From contig CAZVLE010000085.1 in the NCBI GenBank assembly GCA_964627855.1, positions 1 to 13,236 on the forward strand: a stretch of DNA of 13,236 bases, in the 5' to 3' direction. Below are positions 1 through 7,446 of the stretch, one piece after another. This stretch comes from CAZVLE01 sp964627855 (lineage in GTDB: Bacteria > Bacillota > Dethiobacteria > DTU022). The position numbers were made by a program, and so were the translations under genes. The notes below the pieces were generated by a model. The model was not told the DNA's origin, ran no database searches, and was given only the letters and a program-made list of their open reading frames with translations. Each line of letters begins with the position of its first letter. The stretch's first letter is position 1.

Positions 1-87
1 CTCTCCGCCGGCAGTTTTGCTGATACCATGGAAATCAGTGATGGAGTAATCACTGACAGCGACGGCAACAGATTCCTGAAACAGTAA
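1..87 (+). CDS. C-terminal end of an unidentified protein (5' truncated by window edge)
   Basis: An open frame enters from the left edge and ends at TAA (85-87), giving 28 residues that finish in DSDGNRFLKQ. About 16 of the 28 codons have the purine-any-pyrimidine pattern typical of coding DNA, and this pattern stops at the TAA. The family cannot be recognised from so short a tail. An opposite-strand reading of the same bases is also open, but it loses the coding pattern to the right of position 87, so the plus-strand reading is preferred. A small inverted repeat (35-42 with 49-56) lies inside. The gene would be convergent with the GYF_2 gene. Positions 88-229 hold only a 10-base palindrome (104-113) and no clear terminator. 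Confidence 0.45.
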   Translation, partial: LSAGSFADTMEISDGVITDSDGNRFLKQ

Positions 88-229
88 CCCTGTTCTGTCA
101 AAAGGCTTAAGCCCAGACAATGTCGCTGCAAGGTTAACTGTCTGCTCAGTTTGCCCTGCAGCGTTTTGTTTCCACCAGGCAGATCCAGCCCAACCTCTTA
201 CGGGTAAACCATGGCCCATAACCTGACCA

Positions 230-1660
230 CTATTCGAAAATATAGTTTACATCTATTAATTCCCTATGAACTAGCTCATGGGGATGATCAGCTTTAAAAA
301 TATGCAAATCATACCGCCTCACCGCCATGGCGGTATTTACCCTGAAAAAGCCTGAACCAATTCCTTCATGAGGTGGTCTTGTGAATTCTTCTGTGGTCAT
401 ATAACTTGCTGTTCTTAAATCTATATCCCGGGGATAGCCACCAATACGAACTCTATCCGTCTCGCTGGTTGTGAAGCTGAAAGTATATCTGATAACAGTA
501 TTTATCGGATAGGTACCGCTTGGCCGATCAAAGGTTACGTTAAAGATAGCGTTGGCAGGGACTTCTCCCGGAAGACCTCCAGGCAGGCCAAAATCAGGCC
601 CTTCTTCCCATTCCGGTTCACCCGGCAGCCCCTCTTCAGGATCAGGCGCATCGTCCTCCGGTGGATCGGCTGGATCGACATCAGGGGGCACCGGGGGAAC
701 CGGTTCTTCCGGGGCTCCCGGGTCGGGATCGGGATCAGCCTCGGGGGGCGCCGGGTCAGGATCCGGGTCCGGTGGAGCTACTTCTTCAAGAGGGGTGAAG
801 GTAAAATCTACAGCAAAAACTCTTTCGTGAAGCACAGTATCGGTACCGGCTGCATTCATCCTGATGCGAAAACCATCAACCTCCTGAACGTTCCTGACCG
901 TAAAAAAGCCATTTCCTGCACCGCGCCCGGTGGGGTAATTTAGTGGAGGATTAAAAGTGACTCCACTAAAGGAGTTACCGTCGTAAAGGGGAACACCGGT
1001 TATACGCACATTACCGGTATGATTGGTGGTGTAATTGAAACTATAACTGATGGTAGTTCCAACCGGCAGGATGGACGGTGAGGGCTGGTTAATCATCACA
1101 TTGTAGACAGAGTGCTGCGGGTTAGAGGGATCTGCAGGAGGTGGATCATCTCCTTCCGGGTCCGCCGGGGTAGTACGGGAGAAATCAGCCGGAATCCTGC
1201 CGGAACCGAGACTGTGAAACTGGGTACCACCCGGCGAAGTCACTTGCGGGATGGCAATAACCTCCCCATCAACAGTAGCAGGACCAGTTTCTTCTGCCTC
1301 ACTGCTGCCGTCAGAGTTCATCAAGTAGGCCAGGACTCCACCGCCCAGCAGCAGAAAGGCCAGCACAATCAGGACAGCGGGCAAAGTCTTGCTCCTGGCC
1401 GGAGCTACCGCAGAAGATGAAACCGCAGGCACAGGCGTTGAGGCTGATATGGCTGACAACCGGGAATCTTCATGGGGCACAGTTAGGTTATCGCTAAAGA
1501 GTCCTTCAAGCTGTTCCGCCTCGATCCAATCAGTCAAGTTTTCGTTAAAAACAAGGTCTGACGGCTTCACTTCTCCCTTCCCGGCCATCTCAAGCAATTC
1601 TTCCCAGCTGTAGGGACCAATTTCGCGATCTTCTTTCATTACAAACCAGTCCACAGACAC
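230..1660 (-). CDS. GYF_2-domain membrane protein with two external beta-type repeats
   Basis: The start is placed at GTG 1660 because AGGAGG (complement of 1669-1674) sits eight bases upstream; an in-frame ATG at 1696 has no such site. The protein is then 476 aa. Residues 4-56 resemble the GYF_2/DUF4339 domain (WFVMKEDREIGPYSWEEL, ending near DWIEAEQLEGLF), a small module thought to bind peptides. A Ser/Ala/Pro-rich stretch leads to one membrane segment at about 92-114. The rest should lie outside the cell. Residues 186-288 and 372-476 are two copies of the same domain: each has an NV...P start, a T.I.Y.F..TT strand, VRI.G.P, G.GFF.V and a late LVHRE or VLHER motif. An Asp/Pro/Glu-rich linker of about 80 residues separates them. 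A cytoplasmic sensor joined to an external binding part is plausible, but the function is unknown. Confidence 0.85.
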   Translation of the reverse strand: MSVDWFVMKEDREIGPYSWEELLEMAGKGEVKPSDLVFNENLTDWIEAEQLEGLFSDNLTVPHEDSRLSAISASTPVPAVSSSAVAPARSKTLPAVLIVLAFLLLGGGVLAYLMNSDGSSEAEETGPATVDGEVIAIPQVTSPGGTQFHSLGSGRIPADFSRTTPADPEGDDPPPADPSNPQHSVYNVMINQPSPSILPVGTTISYSFNYTTNHTGNVRITGVPLYDGNSFSGVTFNPPLNYPTGRGAGNGFFTVRNVQEVDGFRIRMNAAGTDTVLHERVFAVDFTFTPLEEVAPPDPDPDPAPPEADPDPDPGAPEEPVPPVPPDVDPADPPEDDAPDPEEGLPGEPEWEEGPDFGLPGGLPGEVPANAIFNVTFDRPSGTYPINTVIRYTFSFTTSETDRVRIGGYPRDIDLRTASYMTTEEFTRPPHEGIGSGFFRVNTAMAVRRYDLHIFKADHPHELVHRELIDVNYIFE

Positions 1661-1782
1661 AATACTACCTCCTCTGCAAAAACCACGACTTAGCACCCTA
1701 AAATGTTGACAGGCTTAGAATAGCTGATACCCTATATAAAATCGAGACCTTTAAGGGTTTTTTTATTGAGATATTTCTGACT

Positions 1783-1813
1783 ATTTTATTTAGATTATAA
1801 CATGATTTGTCAA
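1783..1813 (-). promoter_or_regulatory. possible promoter of the GYF_2-domain gene
   Basis: On the minus strand a perfect TTGACA (complement of 1808-1813) lies upstream of a perfect TATAAT (complement of 1794-1799), but only 8 bases separate them, too close for one sigma-A promoter. The same TTGACA is followed 19 bases later by TAAAAT (complement of 1783-1788), which is workable. Either box may belong to a different, overlapping promoter. The predicted leader would be a little over 100 bases. Confidence 0.3.
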
Positions 1814-1847
1814 GATTTTTATTTTCTCTTAACTGCTCAGCTATAGT

Positions 1848-1924
1848 TTAAGTGTACGGCTGTTCCAAGGTCCCGGGCTGCCCATACCATACACTTAAGT
1901 CGCTCCTACGAATTTATGGGCAGC
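1848..1924. other. interlocked inverted repeats with pseudoknot topology (candidate structured RNA or dispersed repeat)
   Basis: Two perfect inverted repeats interleave in the order A-B-A'-B'. Arm A is TTAAGTGTA (1848-1856) and A' is TACACTTAA (1890-1898). Arm B is GCTGCCCATA (1877-1886) and B' is TATGGGCAGC (1915-1924). If transcribed, helices of 9 and 10 bp would form an H-type pseudoknot, or the two helices would exclude each other as a switch. The element lies between divergent genes, upstream of the DUF4126 promoter, so it is not part of that mRNA as predicted. It could be a small RNA, part of a longer leader from an earlier promoter (a TATAGT box lies at 1842-1847), a protein-binding site or a member of a dispersed repeat family. 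No known RNA family was recognised. Confidence 0.5.
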
Positions 1925-1955
1925 GCGGATACCTTATCAGTGGTTACATTTTCTC

Positions 1956-1969
1956 AAGCATTAATGCTT
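1956..1969. repeat. 14-base perfect palindrome
   Basis: AAGCATTAATGCTT is a perfect palindrome in the divergent intergenic region, about 40 bases upstream of the predicted -35 box of the DUF4126 promoter. Its length and symmetry suit a dimeric DNA-binding protein, though chance is possible in this AT-rich stretch. Confidence 0.35.
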
Positions 1970-2006
1970 TAAAACCCTACAGATGAAATTTAGCGATTAT
2001 CTCTGC

Positions 2007-2035
2007 TTTACGCATCAACTAGCTGGCTGTATAAT
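2007..2035 (+). promoter_or_regulatory. sigma-A type promoter of the DUF4126-DUF3160 cassette
   Basis: TTTACG (2007-2012, four of six matches to the -35 consensus) is followed after exactly 17 bases by a perfect TATAAT (2030-2035). Transcription should begin near 2042, giving a leader of about 26 bases before the ATG at 2068. Confidence 0.65.
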
Positions 2036-2038
2036 AGA

Positions 2039-2054
2039 GCCGATCATGATCGGC
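2039..2054. promoter_or_regulatory. 16-base palindrome over the predicted transcription start (operator candidate)
   Basis: GCCGATCATGATCGGC is a perfect palindrome beginning three bases after the -10 box and covering the predicted start site. It ends just before the AGGTGA ribosome binding site (2055-2060). A repressor bound here would block transcription. As RNA it would form a short hairpin just upstream of the ribosome binding site. Both roles are inferences from position. Confidence 0.5.
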
Positions 2055-2067
2055 AGGTGAATCTGGG

Positions 2068-2640
2068 ATGGAATATGTCTTGAGCCTCATCATGGGTATC
2101 AGCCTCAGCGCCACCAGCGGTTTCAGGGTTTTTGTTCCGCTGGCTTTATTAAGCCTTGCAGCCCAGGTGGGGTGGGTAGAGTTATCGCCTGCCTTTGACT
2201 GGATCGCTTCCAAGCCTGCTTTTGCTGCCCTGCTTATAGCTACAATTCTTGAGCTGATTGCATATTATATCCCCTATGTTGATAACCTGCTCGGCCTGGT
2301 TGCAACACCGGTAAAAATTATGGCCGGAGTTTTAATCACCGCTTCCCTGCTGGTGAACCTCGACCCGATGCTGACCTGGACCCTGGCCGTTATAGCCGGA
2401 GGTGGTGCGGCCCTTGGCGGCAGTGCTGTCAGCAATACTATCCATGCCGGGTCAACGGCAACCACCGGCGGCGTGGCTAACCCCTTACTATCCCTGGCTG
2501 AAACTATTTTTAGTTTCTTGATGGCGATAATCGCCATATTAGTACCTCTGCTTGCATTGGCCCTGTTAGTCTTAACGGCCATTATTTTGACCCGCCTCTT
2601 CAGATCGATACGGAAACGAAGAAGTGGTAAGGTCATTTAA
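2068..2640 (+). CDS. DUF4126 family integral membrane protein
   Basis: The protein is 190 aa and very hydrophobic. It shows the DUF4126 hallmarks: an N-terminal SATSGFRVFVPLALLSLAA segment, AYYIPYVDNLL at 65-75, a Gly/Ala-rich AGGGAALGG stretch at 110-118 and STATTGG followed by NPLLSLAE at 129-145. Membrane segments fall at about 1-33, 51-70, 80-97, 103-120 and 145-177, and a basic tail (RSIRKRR) ends it. AGGTGA lies seven bases before the ATG. The molecular function of DUF4126 proteins is not established. The gene heads a plus-strand group: the DUF3160 lipoprotein gene follows after 47 bases, so the product may act with that envelope protein. Confidence 0.88.
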   Translation: MEYVLSLIMGISLSATSGFRVFVPLALLSLAAQVGWVELSPAFDWIASKPAFAALLIATILELIAYYIPYVDNLLGLVATPVKIMAGVLITASLLVNLDPMLTWTLAVIAGGGAALGGSAVSNTIHAGSTATTGGVANPLLSLAETIFSFLMAIIAILVPLLALALLVLTAIILTRLFRSIRKRRSGKVI

Positions 2641-2687
2641 TGATAGGCGGAATCAATTCGCCGCGAAATGCTTAGGAGGGTTTATCG

Positions 2688-5405
2688 ATGCATCATCACT
2701 GGAAAGTAATATTCTCTCCCCTTAAGATCGCTACTGCCTTATTTTATCTGGTTCTGCCGGTAATTTTTCTTTTATCGATCGGCGGTTGTGATGGCGGCCA
2801 ATCCGTCACCGAAACTCCCGCTTCTGATGACCGGCCACCTGAACTTACCGCGGCTGTCGATCTGCCCTATGAGGGTCCCTTAACGATGACTGGCTTTGCC
2901 GAATTTAACCCTGCAGCAGTTACCGTTACCCCTTCTATCGAACATGCAGCCATAGCACCCGACCTGGGCAATGTAAAGATAGCGATGGCTTTATCTGCAA
3001 AGCAACTGGAAAGGCTTGCTAAGGACGGTGTTGTTGCCAGCCCCGGCCTGCAGGAAAAAGAATTTTTTACGCTCTATGAGAAGGCTCGCTACGCGAACAT
3101 CCCCATTTTCATAACCAGTGATTCACTGCTGCACAGCTACCACCTCTTGTTCAGCAAAGTCCTGCGCACCGCTGAAAGTGAATTCTTTCATCCTTTGCTA
3201 AATGATCTGAATGAAGCTCTCTTCGCCAGGCTCGACCAGTTTTATGCAGAACTGCAGGGCGGCCCCTGGGAAGAAGAAGCCCTCCGCACCGCTGCGTTTA
3301 TTGCCGTAGGTGGAAAACTTGCCGACCCCGCCTTTCCTGTTCCCGACTACTGCAAAGATCTTGTTGAAGCAGAGTTTGCCCTGATCGAGGCGGCAGACGG
3401 GATTCACCCTTCCCCGCTTTTTCCCGGCCTTGAAATGGGTGAAGATTACAGCCAGTATAAACCACGCGGTCACTACACCAAAAGCGAAGCTCTCGAAGCT
3501 TACTTTAAAAACATGATGTGGTACGGCAGGATGACTTTTCGCCTCGACGCCCGGGCGGAAGGTGTGGCTGAAAGGGAAACAAGGATGGCTTTACTCCTGG
3601 TCAAAGCCCTACGCAACACAGGCGTCGGGGATAGACATGCCCTTGCTGTCTGGTCAGATCTCTACGATCCCACTTCTTTCCTGGTAGGACGCAGTGATGA
3701 TCTGACCGTTTTTGACTATATGCCCCTGATCGATCAAGTCTACGGCGAAAACCCGGATCTCTCGACCCTGGTTGATGAGGAAAGACTGACTGCTTTCCTG
3801 GCCGCTTCAAAAGAGATGCCTCAGCCGGAAATTCTAGGGCTGGTCCTCTACGAGGCTGAGGATGTTGCAACGGAAACCAGGGGGCTGCGCTTCATGGGTC
3901 AACGCTTTGTAGCCGATGCCTATATCTTCGGCCAGCTCACCTATGACCAGGTGAGCGATGATGAAAAGCGGCGAGGCCTGCCAAACGGGCTCGATCTGTT
4001 TGCAGCCATGGGATCACCTAAAGCGTATCAACTGCTCGAGGGTATGAATGAAACGACTTACCTCAATTACCCGGAGCAGATGGAGAAAATGCAAACCTGG
4101 ACTGCATCTCTCAGTGAAGATGACTGGACCGAAACCGTTTATAACGCCTGGCTTTATACTTTTTACCCCCTGCTTGAACAGCATGGTGAGGGTTATCCCC
4201 AATTCATGCGATCTCCTGCCTGGCAGGTCAAGCAGCTGCACACCAGCCTGGGCAGCTGGGCTGAGCTGAAACACGACACCATTCTCTATGCCAAGCAAAC
4301 TTATGCCGAGATGGGTGACGGTTGGTCCCCCACTCCACCCGATCCACTCCCCGCCAGGGGCTATGTCGAGCCGGTTCCTGCCTTCTACAGCCGCCTGGCA
4401 GCCCTGGCAGCTATGACCCGTGAAGGCCTTGCTGAACGCAATCTCTTAAACAATTCAGATGCCGAAAGCCTGAAGCAGATTGAAGACCTTGCTCTTTTCC
4501 TGAAAGAAACGTCAGAAAAACAGTTGGCTGGTGTGCCACTTGCTTTCGAGGAACACGCGCGCATCCGCTACTATGGCGGAGAGCTTGAGCAGTTGGTAAT
4601 GGCGGCTGCAGACAGCGAAACGCTTGGCGCAGACGCCATCAGTTACATGGATGAAGACCCACAGGCAGCAGTGATTGCCGATGTTGCCACCGACCTGAGG
4701 CCTCAAGGCCTTGATTTTTCCGAACCGGCTGCCCTGCAGGTAGGGGTAGGGCGGATCAACGACATTCACGTGATCGTGCCACTGGTTGAGAACGACGGCA
4801 GCCTGACTCTGCAGGTTGCCAAGGGAGGCATTTTCTCTTATTACGAATTTCCCTGGCCGGCTTCAGATCGCCTGACTGATGAAAAATGGCAGGCTTTGCT
4901 TGATGAAGGCTCAAACCCGCCTCCGCCAACCTGGATAGAATCTTTTTATGTGTCAGAGGGGGAAGAAGAAGAGCTGCGCAGGGCTATCTCCAGTTTTCAG
5001 CGCGCCTGGGTTGAAGCTGTATTCTACTTAAGTGACCGCCACATAGTCAGCGACTACCACCAGTACGGCGGCGGTAGTGCATTAGAGAAAGTCAGGGCTG
5101 AAATAGCAACCCTTCAATCACAAAAACGCTTTGAGGGGCGCAAGCTGCTCGGAACCGATTTCCGTTCATACGACAGGCAGTCGCCGACCCTGGCAGTGGT
5201 GACAGTGCGGGAAAGCTGGGAAGATATCCTTTACGGCTACGAGGGGCCCGAACATCCGGCTCAATCCTACGACGAGGAAGATATGCAGGAGTTAGGCAAG
5301 CGCGGGCCTTACGATATTAATATAACTTACAGCCTTGAACTGGATGAAGAACAGGGTTGGCTGGTTACCCGCATCGTTACAGGCAGTCTGCGGCCGGCCT
5401 GGTAA
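2688..5405 (+). CDS. DUF3160 domain-containing lipoprotein
   Basis: This 905-aa protein begins with a lipoprotein signal: a hydrophobic stretch at about 11-30 and a lipobox ending at Cys34 (LSIGGC). It is expected to be exported and lipid-anchored on the outer face of the membrane. A short Asp/Pro-rich spacer follows. From about residue 96 the sequence matches DUF3160, with LSAKQLERLAKDG at 102-114, EKEFFTLYEKARYANIP near 123-139 and FITSDSLLHSYHLLF at 141-155. Later blocks are rich in Trp and Tyr, including RINDIHVIVPLVEN in the C-terminal third. The catalytic role, if any, of DUF3160 is unknown. AGGAGG at 2673-2678 supports the ATG. The next gene starts three bases after this stop, so the two are probably translated together. 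The family call is secure; the function is open. Confidence 0.9.
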   Translation: MHHHWKVIFSPLKIATALFYLVLPVIFLLSIGGCDGGQSVTETPASDDRPPELTAAVDLPYEGPLTMTGFAEFNPAAVTVTPSIEHAAIAPDLGNVKIAMALSAKQLERLAKDGVVASPGLQEKEFFTLYEKARYANIPIFITSDSLLHSYHLLFSKVLRTAESEFFHPLLNDLNEALFARLDQFYAELQGGPWEEEALRTAAFIAVGGKLADPAFPVPDYCKDLVEAEFALIEAADGIHPSPLFPGLEMGEDYSQYKPRGHYTKSEALEAYFKNMMWYGRMTFRLDARAEGVAERETRMALLLVKALRNTGVGDRHALAVWSDLYDPTSFLVGRSDDLTVFDYMPLIDQVYGENPDLSTLVDEERLTAFLAASKEMPQPEILGLVLYEAEDVATETRGLRFMGQRFVADAYIFGQLTYDQVSDDEKRRGLPNGLDLFAAMGSPKAYQLLEGMNETTYLNYPEQMEKMQTWTASLSEDDWTETVYNAWLYTFYPLLEQHGEGYPQFMRSPAWQVKQLHTSLGSWAELKHDTILYAKQTYAEMGDGWSPTPPDPLPARGYVEPVPAFYSRLAALAAMTREGLAERNLLNNSDAESLKQIEDLALFLKETSEKQLAGVPLAFEEHARIRYYGGELEQLVMAAADSETLGADAISYMDEDPQAAVIADVATDLRPQGLDFSEPAALQVGVGRINDIHVIVPLVENDGSLTLQVAKGGIFSYYEFPWPASDRLTDEKWQALLDEGSNPPPPTWIESFYVSEGEEEELRRAISSFQRAWVEAVFYLSDRHIVSDYHQYGGGSALEKVRAEIATLQSQKRFEGRKLLGTDFRSYDRQSPTLAVVTVRESWEDILYGYEGPEHPAQSYDEEDMQELGKRGPYDINITYSLELDEEQGWLVTRIVTGSLRPAW

Positions 5406-5408
5406 GCG

Positions 5409-6164
5409 ATGTTGAAGGTTATTAAAAGATTTAGCCATCTCAAACTTGGGGCTATTGCGGTAATTGCGATGCTGCTTACTTTTACTTTTACCCTGTCGGC
5501 CTGTCAATTGCCACGCAGTAGCCCCGAAAAGCGAGACGAACCTTATTTGCTTTTCTTCAGCTGTAACGAGGAAAGTTGCTGGCAGCAAAAATCCCCGAAA
5601 CACCAGAACAGTGGGGTAAAACTTCAACAAAGATGGTCCGTTGATCTGACCGGTGACGGCCAAAACGAGGAGATCAGGCTCGAAAGCGAAAGGCTTAAGA
5701 TAACGGGAAGCGCAGTGGAACCCTGGAACAGCAATCCGGACTGGAAGGTCCTCTCTGCCGCACCCGGCGATCCCAACGATGACGGGCGTAACGACATCCT
5801 GATAGCCCTTTTTAAGGAAGGGCCCGAAGGGGAACTACTCAGCCATCCTTTCATCATTGGTTACCGGGATGGAAGGTTCAAGACCATCTGGGGCGGTTCG
5901 GCTGTCCCCTTTGCCATTTTCGAGGTCCTGCTGGCAGATGTTGATGGCAGCGGTAAGCAGGAACTGGTTGTGCTTGAAGCTGCCGAACCTGGAGCCGGTC
6001 CCGCTGAAAGGCTGCGCACCTTATCAGTCTGGGACTGGCACGGCTGGGGTTATAACCTGCGCTGGCGCAGCAAGCCCGGTTATTACAATAACCTCAATTT
6101 CATAACCTCAGCTGGAGGAAGCGGTCTGATTACGGTTGAAGAAAGCAGCGCGGCGACAGATTAA
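5409..6164 (+). CDS. lipoprotein with Asp-rich FG-GAP/VCBS-like repeats
   Basis: The 251-aa product starts with a basic end, a hydrophobic stretch at about 13-30 and a lipobox ending at Cys32 (LSAC), so it is probably a secreted lipoprotein. Three Asp-rich loops recur: DLTGDGQNEE at 79-88, DPNDDGRND at 121-129 and DVDGSGKQE at 177-185. Each is followed by a hydrophobic strand (IRLE, ILIALF, LVVLE). This spacing is typical of the calcium-binding blades of FG-GAP/VCBS beta-propeller proteins, though three loops make only part of a propeller. No strong ribosome binding site is seen. The start lies three bases after the DUF3160 stop, pointing to translational coupling. A joint role with the DUF3160 lipoprotein at the cell surface is likely, but the ligand is unknown. 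Confidence 0.8.
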   Translation: MLKVIKRFSHLKLGAIAVIAMLLTFTFTLSACQLPRSSPEKRDEPYLLFFSCNEESCWQQKSPKHQNSGVKLQQRWSVDLTGDGQNEEIRLESERLKITGSAVEPWNSNPDWKVLSAAPGDPNDDGRNDILIALFKEGPEGELLSHPFIIGYRDGRFKTIWGGSAVPFAIFEVLLADVDGSGKQELVVLEAAEPGAGPAERLRTLSVWDWHGWGYNLRWRSKPGYYNNLNFITSAGGSGLITVEESSAATD

Positions 6165-6228
6165 AGATAACAGATAACATCATCTGGTTACCTTCACCTG
6201 TGGCCCTCTGGTGTCCTCCTGGTTGATC

Positions 6229-6801
6229 TCAGTAAACGGTGATCAGATCGGCAATATTTTCAAAGGTTTTTTCTCCAATACCACTGACATCCATAATTTC
6301 ACGAATATCTTTAAAAAAGCCATTTTTCTCTCGATGAGCGATGATCTGGCCGGCACGAACCTCACCAATACCGGGCAGGGCGGTAAGATCGTTTACTCCG
6401 GCCTGATTTATGTTAATTTTACCTGCACCTTCTGTTACCGTCTGGGCTGACGCCTCACCAATCTTCTGAACATAGACCTGCTCACCGTCCATGAGGGGGC
6501 GGGCCAGGTTGATTGCTTCATAGTCTGCTTCAGAACTGAACCCTCCGCAAAGTTCCAGCAATTCATAGACCCTCGATCCGACTGGCAGGGTATAAACATC
6601 AGGATTATTGACAGCTCCAACCAGGTGCACTGTTATTAATTCGGGAACAAGTTGTAAATCTTCCTGTTGATGATTACTAACCTCAATAATCTGGGAACTA
6701 CTTTTGTTAAGATGATCTGCCCGCCATATGCCGCCTGTTATTAATAGAACAACTAAGACACCGAAGATTATTTTTTCCCGCAGACTGATCTTTTCTCCCA
6801 C
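6229..6801 (-). CDS. comEA: ComEA-type competence protein (SLBB plus helix-hairpin-helix)
   Basis: ComEA is the membrane-anchored receptor that binds double-stranded DNA during natural transformation. The start is set at GTG 6801 because AAGGAG lies eight bases upstream; an in-frame ATG at 6831 has no good site. The 190-aa product has a membrane segment at about 11-26, an SLBB domain at about 56-114 (ITVHLVGAVNNPDVY, then GSRVYELLELCGGF) and a tandem helix-hairpin-helix DNA-binding region at 128-190. The two hairpins are LPGIGEVRAGQII near 142-154 and VSGIGEKTF at 172-180. The order and length match ComEA. comEC does not follow: the gene downstream is convergent, so this copy stands alone. 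An asp23 terminator lies upstream, so comEA needs its own promoter, which I could not place between 6802 and 6910. Confidence 0.9.
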   Translation of the reverse strand: MGEKISLREKIIFGVLVVLLITGGIWRADHLNKSSSQIIEVSNHQQEDLQLVPELITVHLVGAVNNPDVYTLPVGSRVYELLELCGGFSSEADYEAINLARPLMDGEQVYVQKIGEASAQTVTEGAGKININQAGVNDLTALPGIGEVRAGQIIAHREKNGFFKDIREIMDVSGIGEKTFENIADLITVY

Positions 6802-6910
6802 CCTTTCAACTCCTTCAGATATTCGTTGCAATCGATAAGGCCTTTTTAGCCAGACATGAAAATAATCAAATAATTCGCTTCCGATAAAAATTTACCTGCT
6901 ATCTCCTAAA

Positions 6911-6937
6911 ATAAAAAGGCGCCCTTTTACAGGCGCC
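6911..6937 (-). terminator. intrinsic terminator of the Asp23/Gls24 gene
   Basis: On the minus strand GGCGCC (complement of 6932-6937) pairs with a second GGCGCC (complement of 6918-6923) across an 8-base loop and runs straight into TTTTTAT. It lies about 40 bases after the asp23 stop and should isolate comEA from that transcript. Confidence 0.8.
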
Positions 6938-6976
6938 GGCATTTTTATGCGAAGGGGTGGTAATACAAATTCGCAG

Positions 6977-7417
6977 TTACTCTTTATCTTCTGATTTCTC
7001 TTTTTCGTTCTCTTCTTCGTGGGGAACTTCGATGCCAAGTACGTTGATGTTAATAGCTTCGACTTTTAGTCCTGTTGTTTTTTCCACAGTATCACGAATC
7101 TCTTTCTTCAGTTTGCCAGTGGAATCAACAATGGAAATACCATATTCAGCAATAACACTCAGGTCGATGAAAACCTTTTCTGCATCAATACGCACTTTTA
7201 TACCCTTGGTCAGGTCGCGGCGGCCGAGCTTTTCAGCAATACCACCAACTACTCCTCCACTCATTCCGGCTATGCCGGGAACATCACTCGACACAATACC
7301 GGTTATTACAGCAATAACCTCGGAAGAAATACTGATGCTGTCACCCTGTTTGGTCGGATCCGGCCTCAGGACGGCATCTTCACTTTCAACTTTTTTGCCT
7401 TTTTTTTCTTCGCTCAT
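6977..7417 (-). CDS. Asp23/Gls24 family envelope stress response protein
   Basis: The 146-aa protein has a charged N-terminus and an Asp23 core at about 26-131. Visible markers are SISSEVIAVITGIVSSDVPGIAGM at about 29-52 (given here only as family landmarks), VGGIAEKLGRRDLTKG near 57-72, KVFIDLSVIAEYG at 81-93 and AININVLGIEV at 121-131. A strongly acidic and Lys-rich tail (EEENEKEKSEDKE) ends it. Members of this family are abundant in Gram-positive bacteria and are linked to cell envelope homeostasis and alkaline stress; Staphylococcus Asp23 lies at the membrane through a partner protein. There is no signal peptide, so the protein is cytoplasmic. AAGGAGGAG precedes the ATG at good spacing. 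A consensus promoter and a structured leader lie upstream, and the gene appears to be a single transcription unit. Confidence 0.93.
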   Translation of the reverse strand: MSEEKKGKKVESEDAVLRPDPTKQGDSISISSEVIAVITGIVSSDVPGIAGMSGGVVGGIAEKLGRRDLTKGIKVRIDAEKVFIDLSVIAEYGISIVDSTGKLKKEIRDTVEKTTGLKVEAININVLGIEVPHEEENEKEKSEDKE

Positions 7418-7446
7418 ACTTTCTCCTCCTTCTTTAAGATGATAAA

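Noticed and set aside
1..219. Open minus-strand frame from ATG 219 to the left edge (73 codons)
   Set aside because: The purine-any-pyrimidine codon pattern is strong only at 1-87, where it would arise from the plus-strand gene in register. It falls to chance level at 88-219. The start has no convincing ribosome binding site.
311..336. Overlapping palindromes ACCGCCATGGCGGT and ATACCGCC/GGCGGTAT
   Set aside because: They lie inside the coding region of the GYF_2 protein and follow from its Ala-Val-Arg-Arg-Tyr codons; no regulatory role is suggested.
552..830. Plus-strand Gly/Ser-rich open frame of 92 codons
   Set aside because: It is the reverse reading of the Asp/Pro linker of the GYF_2 protein; the low complexity comes from that repeat.
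1794..1813. Perfect TTGACA and TATAAT close together on the minus strand, as one promoter
   Set aside because: Only 8 bases separate the boxes; sigma-A needs about 16-19. At most they belong to different promoters.
6165..6228. Terminator between the convergent lipoprotein and comEA genes
   Set aside because: Only a weak CAGAT/ATCTG pairing is present and no U tract follows on either strand.
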